NCBI GenBank assembly: GCA_903884425.1
Contig: CAISEP010000002.1
Span: 246,627 to 310,626, forward strand
DNA length: 64,000 nucleotides
Origin: an uncultured Caulobacterales bacterium
Lineage (GTDB): Bacteria; Pseudomonadota; Alphaproteobacteria; Caulobacterales; Caulobacteraceae
Direction: 5' to 3'
The position numbers and the translations under genes were made by a program. This document shows, in pieces, positions 45,888 through 55,112 of the stretch. Within the stretch, counting starts at the first letter, position 1. Each line of letters opens with the position of its first letter. The notes beneath the pieces were generated by a model that was not told where the DNA came from, did not search any database, and worked only from the letters and a program-made list of their open reading frames with translations.

Positions 45888-46961
45888 ATGAAGTCCGCAC
45901 TCGTCCATTATTGGCTGGTGAACCGCCGTGGCGGCGAACATGTTCTCGATGCGCTAGGGGAAATTCTTCCAGATGCCGACCTCATCAGCCATGTCATCGA
46001 CGAGAAACTCCTCGTCGGTCCCCTCGCGGGGCGCCAAACCCGGCAGACGTTCATCCACAAGCTACCGTTCGCACGCCGACGATATGCCGCCTATCTGCCG
46101 CTCATGCCGATCGCCCTTGAGGTGCTCGACATGTCCGAGTACGGACTGATTATTTCAAGCGAGTCCGGCCCGGCGAAATGGGTCATCAAGGACCCGGATG
46201 CTCATCACATCTGCTATGTCCACACGCCATTGAGATATATCTGGGACCAGAGGAAGGTATACCAGAAAAAAATTCCGCGAATCCTCCACCCGATAGCGGA
46301 ACTCTATTCGTCGCATCTCAGGAAATCCGACCAACACTCCTCGCTGGGCGTCGATCAGTTTGTCGCGAACTCCAGCTTCGTTGCTAGACGTATCGAGTCC
46401 TACTACCGGCGCGATTCCGTTGTCATTCATCCTCCGGTTCACACCGAGCAGTTCTCGATTCGTCCTGACGTTGACGATTACTACGTCTTTGCCGGCGAAT
46501 TGCGGGGCTACAAGTGTGCGGATGTTGCCATCGAGGCCTGCAACAGGCTCAAGCGACGCCTGAAGATTATCGGCAGTGGTGCCAGCACCGACTTGGTCCG
46601 CAGTGCCGGCCCGCTCGTGGAATTCCTCGGACGCCTGCCGGACGACGCCTACCGGACGACCCTGGCGCGGGCGCGGGCCCTGTTGTTTCCCGGCGTGGAG
46701 GATTTCGGGATCATCCCGGTGGAGGCCATGGCGTCCGGTCGCCCGGTAATCGCCCGCGGAAAGGGAGGCGCCATGGACACGGTGGTTCACGGTGAAACCG
46801 GGATCCTCTATGACGAACCCACAGTCGAGGGGCTGATGGCCGCCATACTCACATATGAGGCCGAAGAGCGAAACTTTCGACCGGAGTTGTGCCGCCAGCA
46901 GTCGCAGCGCTTCGACCATGCGACTTTCATCGAAAAATTCAGTAAGCTCCTCCCGGGATAG
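45888..46961 (+). CDS. GT4-family glycosyltransferase (WbaZ/RfbZ-like)
   Basis: 357 residues from the ATG at 45888. The start MKSALVHYWLVNRRGGEHVLDAL with the His-Tyr-Trp and Gly-Gly-Glu, then HICYVHTPLRYIWD, FVANSSFVARRIESYY, VHTEQF and the sugar-nucleotide site FPGVEDFGIIPVEAMASG, is typical of mannosyltransferases of the WbaZ type. A mannose-type donor is plausible by family only. It is followed after 22 bases by the GH16 gene. Confidence 0.91.
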   Translation: MKSALVHYWLVNRRGGEHVLDALGEILPDADLISHVIDEKLLVGPLAGRQTRQTFIHKLPFARRRYAAYLPLMPIALEVLDMSEYGLIISSESGPAKWVIKDPDAHHICYVHTPLRYIWDQRKVYQKKIPRILHPIAELYSSHLRKSDQHSSLGVDQFVANSSFVARRIESYYRRDSVVIHPPVHTEQFSIRPDVDDYYVFAGELRGYKCADVAIEACNRLKRRLKIIGSGASTDLVRSAGPLVEFLGRLPDDAYRTTLARARALLFPGVEDFGIIPVEAMASGRPVIARGKGGAMDTVVHGETGILYDEPTVEGLMAAILTYEAEERNFRPELCRQQSQRFDHATFIEKFSKLLPG

Positions 46962-46983
46962 AGTCATGCAAGGAGTATAGATT

Positions 46984-47838
46984 TTGAGTTCTCGGGGAAG
47001 GGGTTACCGCTCGGTCCTGGTCGCTGTTGTCGGCCTTGCGTCATCACTGGCGGCCGTGACACTGCTAATATTTGTTGCTCCCGCAGGCAGTCAAACACAA
47101 AGCAGCGACGCTGCCGCAGAGATTGATCTCAGCCGGTACCGCCCAACATTCCACGAGAGTTTTTCCGAACTAAGCATCTCCGGTGAACGGGGGTCTCAAG
47201 CCCGTTGGTTCGCCCACACACCTTGGAACGGAGACTTTGGAGACGCGAAGTTTGTCGATCCAGGGCAAGGTGGACCTTTCGTCAAACTTCCGAGAGGCAT
47301 GCGCATCACGGCTTCAAAGGGGAGCGACGGGATCTGGCGCTCGGGATTGATCTCCTCCCGCGATCATGACGGATATGGAGGCAGCGGCTTCGCGCAGACA
47401 TACGGCTACTTCGAGATAAAGGCGCGGCTTCCGGATGGCGACGGCGTGTGGCCCGCATTCTGGCTGATCGGTGTCGACAAGAGTGGGGCTGCCTCAGAAA
47501 TCGACGTGATTGAGTACTATGGTCGATTTCCCGAATATTATCATGCAACAACTCACATTTGGGGAAAAGGCGGAGACAGGTCCGAAAATACGTTAATCCG
47601 GGTTCCCCGCCACAGCCTCACCACTGGCTACAATACGTTCGGCGTTTCGATCGAACCGGATTTCACAACCTTTTTCCTCAACCGCCGACCCGTTCATTCC
47701 GAGAAAACGCCTCGGGAATATAATCAGCCATTCTACCTACTCGCCAACCTTGCCTTGGGAGGGGGGTGGCCAATCTCGAACCTGCACGGCAATCAATCGA
47801 TGGATATAGAATACATCAATGCCTATCAGCGAAAATAG
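46984..47838 (+). CDS. Secreted GH16 glycanase (ExoK-like)
   Basis: 284 residues, TTG start, N-terminal membrane/signal segment (about 10-36). The GH16 active site ExDxxE is complete: E172, D174, E177 in ASEIDVIEYYG, preceded by GYFEIKARLPDGDGVWPAFWL (split here as a conserved strand pair). Enzymes of this kind (ExoK/ExsH in Sinorhizobium) cleave nascent beta-linked exopolysaccharide. A role in trimming the polymer made here is a good inference. It is part of a rightward run with the GT4 gene and the acyltransferases. Confidence 0.92.
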   Translation: MSSRGRGYRSVLVAVVGLASSLAAVTLLIFVAPAGSQTQSSDAAAEIDLSRYRPTFHESFSELSISGERGSQARWFAHTPWNGDFGDAKFVDPGQGGPFVKLPRGMRITASKGSDGIWRSGLISSRDHDGYGGSGFAQTYGYFEIKARLPDGDGVWPAFWLIGVDKSGAASEIDVIEYYGRFPEYYHATTHIWGKGGDRSENTLIRVPRHSLTTGYNTFGVSIEPDFTTFFLNRRPVHSEKTPREYNQPFYLLANLALGGGWPISNLHGNQSMDIEYINAYQRK

Positions 47839-47919
47839 GCGCGCTGGATCAATGGGATCCCCATGACATCAACAGCCTCAATTCTGACGCTCGCATAACA
47901 GCCACCGAGAGAAACCGCC

Positions 47920-49037
47920 TTGATCAACGCTGACTCGGAACCCCAATCCGCGCGCTTGACGGCCCTCGACGGACTTCGGGGTGTCGCCGCGCTGGCCGTG
48001 GTTCTGCTTCACGGAACGCAGATCTTTTCTTTGAAATGGGTTCCGGCACAGGCCTTTTCAGCCGTGGATTTTTTTTCATGATGAGCGGCTACGTGATTTC
48101 CCGGACCTACGACCCCAAGCTTCCCAAGCTGACGGCCACCGAATTCATGGCGCGACGCTTCACCAGGCTGTATCCGCTCATCTTTCTCGGTGTCTTGCTG
48201 GGATCTGCAGCACTAACTGTGCGGGCGATAACACGTCACGATCCAGGCTTTGCCCAAGTCGGCGTCGACACCCTCTGTGCACTCTTCGTGCTGCCGAGCT
48301 TCTATCTCAGCGACTACAGCATCCGTGTCTTCGACTTGAACCCCCCATTGTGGTCCATGTTTTTTGAACTCGGAGTGAGCCTCATTTTTGCTCTGACCTT
48401 CTCTGCACTGAGGAGACCCGCTCGCCTGCTGGGGGTCGTCCTGCTCAGCGCGACCCTCCTCGCCGCAAGCTCGATTGTGCTGAATCAGGGGGCGTTCGGG
48501 CCGGTCTATTTCCCACTAGGCGGTCTGCGAGTGTCATTCTCATTCTTCGCAGGCGTCGCGCTGAGCCGAGCACGTTTTCTTGATGCGCTTCAAAACAAGA
48601 TTCCAGGAATTTCGATTGTATTTCTGGCAATCATATTGTCTTTTATACTACTGAATGGACAGCCTGAGAATTCATTCACCTATTTGATAAATACTTTTTT
48701 GTATTTTCCATTGATCATTAGCGTTGCAGTCTGCGCCCGGCAGCCGACCGGTGTTTTCGGGCGCATCCTGATCACTGCAGGAATCATTTCATTTCCCGTC
48801 TATGCGATCCACCATCCCATCATTCGCGCAATCTACAGCCTGCCTGTGGTGCACAACCTCGGCGAACTCGAGCGGCGTTTCGTTCTCGCCGGAACGGTTT
48901 GCGCGACGTCTGCGGCCGCGTGGGCTGTCGCCGTTTCCTATGACCCGTATGTGAAAGGTCTTCTGTCCCGGAGCGGATGGCTGCGAGCGCACCTCAGGCA
49001 TGTCCAGAGCGGCAACGGCGACCCGAGTTGGCGCTGA
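47920..49037 (+). pseudogene. Acyltransferase-3 gene broken by a poly-T frameshift
   Basis: A frame opening at the TTG 47920 encodes LTALDGLRGVAALAVVLLHG and reaches SAVDFFS before a TGA at 48079-48081. The next frame continues FFFMMSGYVISRTYDPK and runs to 49037. Alignment with the intact relative at 34745-35827 (DGLRGVAALAVV, VDFF, LLSGFVIS) shows the join is exact if the T run at 48069-48076 had nine instead of eight bases. About ten membrane segments follow. The break may be a sequencing error, a true null, or slippage-controlled expression. A downstream ATG at 48036 would miss the first helix and its catalytic His. Confidence 0.85.
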
Positions 49038-49154
49038 CACCATGGCACAATCCACACGCCCTGGAACGCATTCGATAGGTCGACATTCGCAAATCGATGG
49101 ATGTCTTACGTTTCCAAGACTCCAGATGCCGCGCAAACCGGAGAGAACCTCTAG

Positions 49155-50237
49155 ATGAGATATATTTCCGGAATCGACGGCCTCAGAGCCTTGGCAATCC
49201 TTGCTGTCATGGCCGTCCATCTCAGCACCCGTCTGTTTCCCGGGGGGGCGATCGGCGTTGACATATTCTTTGTCATAAGTGGCTTCCTGATAACCTCGAT
49301 ACTGGCCCGCGAATTCCAAAATACTGGAACAATTTCGCTTAGGAACTTTTACGCAAGGCGCACCATTCGCCTCTTGCCCGCAATTGTCCTGGTGGTCTGC
49401 ACGGCAACGATCGTGTCCAAGTTCGTCGGGGGCCCGGGCCACCACCCCTTGATTGACGGCGCCGTGACCTTGGCCTTCTCGATGGATTTTATCAGAAGCA
49501 CGTCGCACTACGCTGATCTATCGACCCTCGGGCACACATGGTCACTGGCGGTCGAGGAACAGTATTACCTTCTGTGGCCATTTTGCCTCTTGGGATTGCT
49601 CGGGAAATGGCCAACACGGAAGGGCCTCATCACCGGGGTCCTCATCGCCGTGGTCGTTGTATGGCGGTACTACCTCTACGCCACCAATGCGCCCCAAATG
49701 CGGATCTACTACGCTTTCGACACCCGGGCCGACCAGCTTCTCATTGGATCAGGGCTCGCGCTCTTGGCGCAGGATTCCCGCTCAAAGCAGCTGTTGACGA
49801 ACCTGGGGAAGCTTTGGCCGCTGGCCCTGGGGGCCATCGCATACTTTGTCCTGATCGGATACTATCCAGGCCTCTGGTTTGCTGGTCCCGGCTTTGTCAC
49901 CACGGCGGCCGCCTCGGTGATCCTGCTTTGTGAAGTCACTCAGAACCGGGAGGGGCGACTTTCAAAGCTCTTCAGTTGGCGACCGATCGCCTGGATCGGC
50001 ACGATTTCCTACGGCCTGTATCTATGGCACTGGCCGATTCTGCTGACCGCACGGTACCTCTATGGCGGCGGTCCGCTCGAGAAGCATGACGGATCGATCG
50101 GTCACGAGCAGATGGTTGGCATTCTAGCAGTCCTTCTATCCGTATTGGTCGCAGACCAGTCCTACCGCTGGGTAGAAAAACCGATGCTCGCGTGGAAGCG
50201 GCGGTTCGAGCCGAAAAAGGAACTCAAGCCCTCATAA
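49155..50237 (+). CDS. Acyltransferase-3 (OafA-like) membrane protein
   Basis: 360 residues: IDGLRALAILAVMAVHLST, the helix-1 His, then GVDIFFVISGFLITSIL, RRTIRLLPAI, HTWSLAVEEQYYLLWPF and WIGTISYGLYLWHWPIL, a complete OafA-type membrane domain. No SGNH domain is fused. It probably acetylates or otherwise acylates the surface polymer. It converges on the DUF707 gene. Confidence 0.94.
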   Translation: MRYISGIDGLRALAILAVMAVHLSTRLFPGGAIGVDIFFVISGFLITSILAREFQNTGTISLRNFYARRTIRLLPAIVLVVCTATIVSKFVGGPGHHPLIDGAVTLAFSMDFIRSTSHYADLSTLGHTWSLAVEEQYYLLWPFCLLGLLGKWPTRKGLITGVLIAVVVVWRYYLYATNAPQMRIYYAFDTRADQLLIGSGLALLAQDSRSKQLLTNLGKLWPLALGAIAYFVLIGYYPGLWFAGPGFVTTAAASVILLCEVTQNREGRLSKLFSWRPIAWIGTISYGLYLWHWPILLTARYLYGGGPLEKHDGSIGHEQMVGILAVLLSVLVADQSYRWVEKPMLAWKRRFEPKKELKPS

Positions 50238-50262
50238 TTCGCTGCCATCCGCTGACCTGCGC

Positions 50263-51180
50263 TCAACCCTTCTTTTCGACAGGAATGACGGGCTCCAGCT
50301 TCCCCCATTGGATGGGCCTTATAAGCCCGGAGCGCCAGTGCCGCAGAACCCACCAGTAGAACCGCACGGGATCGATACTGCCCCGAAACCCCATGTTTCC
50401 GAAGGGTCGAGTCAGCCACCCCAGGGCAGCCACCGTCGTCGCAAGATGCCGCTGGGTTACGATCAAGCCCGCGCGGGTGCGCCCGCCAAACGTCAGAACT
50501 TCCTTGTGCACCGGCCCATAGCTTTGCAGGAACCTGTCCCGCTCCACCTCAGCGGGCGTGCTTCCCGTTTCCGCGATCATCTTGTGGAGGGCACCGCCAA
50601 CGGGACGCGTGTGCAGTACCTGAACGGCGTCGATGATGGCCACACGCGTCCGCGGATCGGACGTAAACCGCTGCCAGACGAAATCGATGCCGAAACCGGT
50701 TTTCGCCGTCCGGAAAAGCGGCAGGACCTTCCTGAGCATGCCGGCCGACAGAACCGGGACCATCAACTCGACGAAGTTCACATTACGGAATTCATAGAGC
50801 GGAGAATTTAGGGTCGTGAGGTGTGACACGTAGCTCCCCGCCCTCAGGCTTGGTTGAGCGAGTTCGAACTGCTCCCTGCGCATGTACCCCAGCAACCGGT
50901 TCAGATCGGCAGGCGATGCGCTGATATCGTCGTCTGGCAACCAGAAATATTCATATTTATCAAGGCATTCCGGATTTCGAGCGAAGAAGTCGAATATACC
51001 ATCCCACTTCCCGCCCTGGTATCGGTGAACATACGCCGCTTCCGGGAACGCCGCGTCGTCGTCGTTCCCAAAGTAGCTGACCGCGAGGTCCCACTCCAGT
51101 TCACCAGACAGCCACTCCCGATGCAGTGACGCGTCTCCACAGCGGACTACTATCAGGCCGTCAAGTTTCGACATCCGCAT
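50263..51180 (-). CDS. DUF707-family protein (putative glycosyltransferase)
   Basis: 305 residues with the DUF707 pattern: LIVVRCGDASLHREWL, LAVSYFGNDDDAAFP, KWDGIFDFF, then FWLPDDDISASPADLNRLL with an aspartate cluster like the DxD of GT-A enzymes, SYVSHLTTLN, FVELMVPVLS and GFGIDFVWQRF. The family is uncharacterised to my knowledge but common in polysaccharide loci, so a sugar-transfer role is a reasonable inference. It is the last recognisable exopolysaccharide-type gene of the main locus. Confidence 0.85.
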   Translation of the reverse strand: MRMSKLDGLIVVRCGDASLHREWLSGELEWDLAVSYFGNDDDAAFPEAAYVHRYQGGKWDGIFDFFARNPECLDKYEYFWLPDDDISASPADLNRLLGYMRREQFELAQPSLRAGSYVSHLTTLNSPLYEFRNVNFVELMVPVLSAGMLRKVLPLFRTAKTGFGIDFVWQRFTSDPRTRVAIIDAVQVLHTRPVGGALHKMIAETGSTPAEVERDRFLQSYGPVHKEVLTFGGRTRAGLIVTQRHLATTVAALGWLTRPFGNMGFRGSIDPVRFYWWVLRHWRSGLIRPIQWGKLEPVIPVEKKG

Positions 51181-51267
51181 CTCCCCGCCAGCAATAGTCC
51201 CCGGACCTGCAAAATCCGGGCCGCGTCCGCCGTCTCATCGCGCAATCCAGCTCTGCCGGCCCCGGAC

Positions 51268-52533
51268 CTAGCCCGGACCTGCGATCTCGGCATTGGCGGC
51301 GGCAGCGCGGATCAGGTCGTCCAGGCCCTGCGCCAGCGCTGCGGGGGTCACGGGCTTGGCAATGAAGTGGTCCGCACCGGCCTGCATCGCGTCGTCCACA
51401 TGCCGCGGCAGGACATTGGCGCTGAGCATGGCAATGGGCGTGCGGGACCGTCCTAGCCCCACCTCCAGGTCCCGCATGGCGCGGGCGGCGCTGACGCCGT
51501 CGAGCACCGGCATCTGCATGTCGAGCAGCACCAGTTCCCAGTCATGGCGCTTGAAGGCTTCCACCGCCTCCGCGCCGTTGGCCACGAGGGTCACATCAAC
51601 CCCCATCGGGGCCAGCATCAGTTCGATGATCCGGCGATTGGCGGGGTGATCCTCCGCCACCAGCGCGCGGACGGGCGCGTCCTCCGCCTCGTCCCCCGGA
51701 TCGGTCCGGTCTTCCCAGACCCCGGCCCGGCCCGGACCCGCCGACCGCCGCTCGTCGGCGGATTTCTGGGCCGCCCCCGGCGATCCACCGACAAAGTCCA
51801 GGACGTCATCGACGACGCGGGTCAGGGCGGCACCGGAGTGCGCGATCAAGGAGACCATCTCGGCCTGTTCCGGCGTCAGCGGACCCGCACCCAGCGCTCC
51901 CACGAGACCGATCACTCCGTGCAGATGGTCACGCAGTTCGTGACTGATCAGGGTCAGGAATTCGGTCTTTGCGCGACTGGCCGCCTCGGCGGCGTCCCGG
52001 TCGCCATGGGCTTCGTCGGCCAGGGCCCGCGCCGCGATCAGCAAGGTCGCCTGTGCGGCGAGCACGTGGGCTCCGTCCCGGGCCGAATCACTCGGCGACA
52101 GGTCCGCTGGAGTGAGGGGGGGAACGCTGTTGATCACCGGATCGCCGCTGGCCGTCAGGGCCGCATATCCGACGAGGAACAGATAGCCACCCTCCGTCGG
52201 GCTCAGGCTGCCCCGCAGCAGGATGTCCTCGCCGCGCCCCCGCAGCGTGACCCGCGTCCGGGCCGAGACCAGACCCGGCAGCGCCTCCACGGAGGTCGCC
52301 GGATCAAGGATGAAGTGGTCCGTCAGCGCAGATCCCGGAACCACGGCGGGTGATCGCCGCGTCAATGCCGGGCCGATGGCCAGGATCCGCAGGCGCGCAT
52401 CCGTCCGCAGGTAGGCGGGAAAGAGGAAGGCCAGCGTTTCCGCGTCGATGGACAGAGACAAGGTGACGCTCCTCAACTTCCGCATGGATATTCGGGCCCG
52501 CGAACTGGACTGCCGCGGCCGGCCATCGATCAC
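51268..52533 (-). CDS. HNOBA-DHp-receiver protein lacking an ATPase domain
   Basis: 421 residues. Residues about 28-165 match the H-NOX-associated (HNOBA) domain: FLFPAYLRTDARLRILAIG, LTDHF, then DLSPSDSARDGAHVLAAQ. A coiled coil (166-190) leads to a DHp helix with H198 in LISHELRDHLHGVIGL. Normally an ATPase domain of about 150 residues follows; here only a Gly/Ala/Pro-rich linker (248-287) separates it from a receiver with D338 (LVLLDMQMPVLDG) and the lysine in FIAKPV. It cannot autophosphorylate alone. A phosphotransfer or scaffold role downstream of NO sensing is plausible. No H-NOX gene is in the window. Confidence 0.82.
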   Translation of the reverse strand: MIDGRPRQSSSRARISMRKLRSVTLSLSIDAETLAFLFPAYLRTDARLRILAIGPALTRRSPAVVPGSALTDHFILDPATSVEALPGLVSARTRVTLRGRGEDILLRGSLSPTEGGYLFLVGYAALTASGDPVINSVPPLTPADLSPSDSARDGAHVLAAQATLLIAARALADEAHGDRDAAEAASRAKTEFLTLISHELRDHLHGVIGLVGALGAGPLTPEQAEMVSLIAHSGAALTRVVDDVLDFVGGSPGAAQKSADERRSAGPGRAGVWEDRTDPGDEAEDAPVRALVAEDHPANRRIIELMLAPMGVDVTLVANGAEAVEAFKRHDWELVLLDMQMPVLDGVSAARAMRDLEVGLGRSRTPIAMLSANVLPRHVDDAMQAGADHFIAKPVTPAALAQGLDDLIRAAAANAEIAGPG

Positions 52534-53125
52534 ACGACGACATTTTCACGATCTCTGACGCAAACAAACACAAACCGCAAATGCCGCCCGGATCGCGGGC
52601 CAAACCCGCTCGCCCGGCACCCGGACCTGCCGGGGATCGGCGTGGATGACGCGAGGGGTCACGTCAAGCTTTGAGCAGCCATCATGACTCCGGCCAAATA
52701 AAAAATGCCAACTGGACAGATATTTTCGAATCAAATGCCACCATGGCCTGTCGTTTTTGCTTTTTCACTCAATTGAGAAAAATTCGTCCAGCATTCCATC
52801 TCCAATTATTTTCTCAGAATATTTTCAGTCCGGATTGTGCATGCCCGATTCTCTATTTGGCCGACTTTGGCGAACGTCGCTTTCCTGCTCACTGTTGATC
52901 ATGAAACGACATCAGGGTTTGATCAGAAATAAATTTCACCCCGGAAATTTTCTTCGGCGACGGATCCCGCGCGAGACTTGAAAAGGCCGCAGCAATATGG
53001 TGATTGTAATGCCCAAAATGGGCCGTGCTGGATCTTTTCAGGGCGGAACGAGTGGAGCAATCACGACCGTATGCTGAGTGGCGCTTTCCAGCGCCACAAA
53101 ATGGGCAGGTCGAAGTCTTGGTGTG
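52534..53125. other. Gene-free stretch with hairpins upstream of the winged-helix gene
   Basis: No gene is convincing here. From 52680 to 52960 the sequence is AT-rich. A perfect 8-bp stem GTGGCGCT-TTCC-AGCGCCAC spans 53078-53097, and GCCCAAAATGGGC forms a smaller palindrome near 53010; the string AAAATGGGC recurs just after the larger stem. These lie where a promoter, operator or leader for the next gene would be. Confidence 0.45.
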
Positions 53126-53566
53126 ATGAGCTTGGCTGATCTCGATTCGCAGGACCGAACAAAAGCAGTGGACACGCAGGGATCCGATGGCCCCGGCAGC
53201 TCGCTGCGCCGGAACTACCTTCTTCTCCGCAAACTGTTCGTGCTGGCCGGGGATATCCGCGCGAACTTCCGGGTGGAGATCGACGAGATCTATCTGATCC
53301 TCTGCCTGATCTTCGTGGCTGACGCCGACCGCCTGACCGGTGCGGACGCCCGGCGTGCCGGCGGTGCCAGCGCCCACACCATCTCGCAGATGACCGATAT
53401 TCCCCGGGAAACCGTGCGGCGCAAGATGCAGCGCCTGATCGGCATCGGGGCCGTGATCCAGGACACGGGCAAGCTGTACCGCCTCGACCCGGACAGCCGC
53501 CTCGTGCTATCGGTCCTGTCGGCGCTGGGTCGCCTTACCGATGATGTGAGCGCGCGGGCGGACTGA
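53126..53566 (+). CDS. Winged-helix (MarR-like) transcriptional regulator
   Basis: About 146 residues from the ATG at 53126; upstream in-frame GTGs fall in a hairpin and are unlikely. The helical N-terminal part (LRRNYLLLRKLFVLAGDIRAN, split) leads to the wing-helix region SAHTISQMTDIPRETVRRKM and LIGIGAVIQDTGKLYRL. No ligand motif is evident. Its last 106 coding bases, stop and following 14 bases are repeated exactly at 55113-55232 immediately around the porin start, so it probably once sat four bases upstream of that porin gene as a coupled pair. Confidence 0.75.
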   Translation: MSLADLDSQDRTKAVDTQGSDGPGSSLRRNYLLLRKLFVLAGDIRANFRVEIDEIYLILCLIFVADADRLTGADARRAGGASAHTISQMTDIPRETVRRKMQRLIGIGAVIQDTGKLYRLDPDSRLVLSVLSALGRLTDDVSARAD

Positions 53567-53580
53567 GGCAATGATCCGAT
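53461..53580 (+). repeat. 120-bp exact direct repeat, copy 1
   Basis: It contains the 3' end of the winged-helix gene, its stop and an ATGATCCGAT, which is the truncated start of the porin gene. By direct reading it is identical over 120 bases to 55113-55232, with mismatches at both borders. The intervening 1532 bases hold the GT2-GtrA gene. Confidence 0.95.
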
Positions 53581-53784
53581 TGTCGGCTGACCCGGCAGTG
53601 CGCGACATCGTCATCAGAGCCAACGCTTTCGATTGGAACGAGACTTGACCCCGACCCAGTTCGAGCGAAGCTCACTAGAGATTGCGTCTCAATATTCGAT
53701 TGAAACACGAATGTAGCACATTTCACGAATACCAATTCATTTTATCCTCTTATATTTGGCTTTCAATCACATAATAGATATAGC

Positions 53785-53796
53785 GTGAAATTTCAC
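53785..53796. promoter_or_regulatory. Palindrome GTGAAATTTCAC upstream of GT2-GtrA
   Basis: A perfect 12-bp palindrome within the AT-rich start of the inserted module, with ATAATAGATATAG just before it resembling a -10 region. A related half-site CATTTCACGAAT occurs near 53719. It is a candidate operator for the following glycosyltransferase gene. The stretch 53581-53932 shows no gene. Confidence 0.35.
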
Positions 53797-53932
53797 GGCG
53801 TACTTGGTACTATTTTATTTGCATAAATTGCATTTATATTATCAACCACTCGATGGCCCCTGTCATTCATGGTTACTTAAAACAACTGCTAATATGCCAC
53901 TAAACTACGCCGAACGAGCCCGGACATCCGAC

Positions 53933-55063
53933 ATGACGCTTGAACTCGCGGTCATCCTGCCGACGCTGAATGAGCGGGGAAATCTCCGTGGACTGGAGCG
54001 GCGACTGGCGGCGGCCCTTGAGGGCGTGGACTGGGAAGCCATCATCGTCGATGACAACAGCCCGGACGGCACGGCAGACGAAGCCCGAGCGCTGAGCCTT
54101 GAAAACCCCCGGATCCGCTGCATCCAGCGGATTGATCGGCGCGGTCTCGCCAGTGCCGCGATCGAGGGCATGTGCGCCACGGCGGCACCGGTCGTCGCCG
54201 TCATGGACGCAGACCACCAGCACGATCCGGCGCTGCTGCCCAAGATGCTTAAGGCCATCGGGTCCGGCGAATACGATCTCGCCTACGCGAGCCGCTTCGC
54301 GGAAGGCGCCAGCACGGACAAATGGGGGCAGCCGGGCCGGGTCAAGGCGTCGGGACTGGCCAATGCCATCGCCCGCCGGGTCACAGGAGTTGACCTGAGC
54401 GATCCAATGAGCGGCTACTTCATGATGCGCGCGGAGACGCTCCGGCAGCACGCCGGCGGACTGTCTGGCGTAGGCTTCAAGATCCTGCTGGACATTCTGG
54501 CGACGGTCTCCCCCCCGATGCGGGTGAAGGAGTTCCCCCTCGACTTCGCCGCGCGGGTGGCCGGCGAGAGCAAGCTTGACCGGACCATCGTGTTCGAATT
54601 CCTCGTCGGCCTCTACGACAAATGGCTGGGCCGGGTCATTCCGACACGCTTCGCCCTCTTCGGTACCGTCGGCGCCATCGGCGCCGTGGTTCATTTGGCC
54701 GTGCTGGCCCTGACACTTTGGCTGGTCTCCGCCAGTCCCGCGGGCGTCACGACGTCCAAGGAGGCCGCGTTCATCGTCGGACAAACGGTGGCGGCCATCA
54801 CGGCGATGACCTTCAATTTCGAGCTCAACAACGAACTCACCTATGCTGATAAGCGTCTCCGCGGATTGATACCCCTGCTTACGGGTTGGGCGAAGTTTGC
54901 CGCAGCCTGCGCCGTGGGGATGGTCGCGAATATCGGCGTCTCGAGCATCCTGATGAGTCGCGGAATAGACGCCCTGCCGGCAGCCATCTGCGGGATCGCT
55001 CTCGCGTCCGTCTGGAACTTCGCCCTGTCTTCGAGGTTCGTCTGGGGCAAGTACGGGACCTAG
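53933..55063 (+). CDS. Polyprenyl-phosphate glycosyltransferase with GtrA domain
   Basis: About 376 residues from the ATG at 53933 (an ATG at 53894 is possible). A GT2 domain (LAVILPTLNERGN, IIVDDNSPDGT, VMDADHQHDP, SGYFMMRAE) of the dolichol-phosphate-mannose synthase type (about 1-235) is fused to a four-helix GtrA membrane domain (about 240-376; RFALFGTVGAIGAVVH to WNFALSSRFVWGKYG). It loads a sugar onto polyprenyl phosphate and helps present it across the membrane, typically for glucosylation or arabinosylation of surface glycans. It is the only gene between the two 120-bp repeats. Confidence 0.92.
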   Translation: MTLELAVILPTLNERGNLRGLERRLAAALEGVDWEAIIVDDNSPDGTADEARALSLENPRIRCIQRIDRRGLASAAIEGMCATAAPVVAVMDADHQHDPALLPKMLKAIGSGEYDLAYASRFAEGASTDKWGQPGRVKASGLANAIARRVTGVDLSDPMSGYFMMRAETLRQHAGGLSGVGFKILLDILATVSPPMRVKEFPLDFAARVAGESKLDRTIVFEFLVGLYDKWLGRVIPTRFALFGTVGAIGAVVHLAVLALTLWLVSASPAGVTTSKEAAFIVGQTVAAITAMTFNFELNNELTYADKRLRGLIPLLTGWAKFAAACAVGMVANIGVSSILMSRGIDALPAAICGIALASVWNFALSSRFVWGKYGT

Positions 55064-55112
55064 TCCCGGTCGACTTGAACGTCGCCGCCGACACCCGCGC
55101 TGGACTGGCCCC

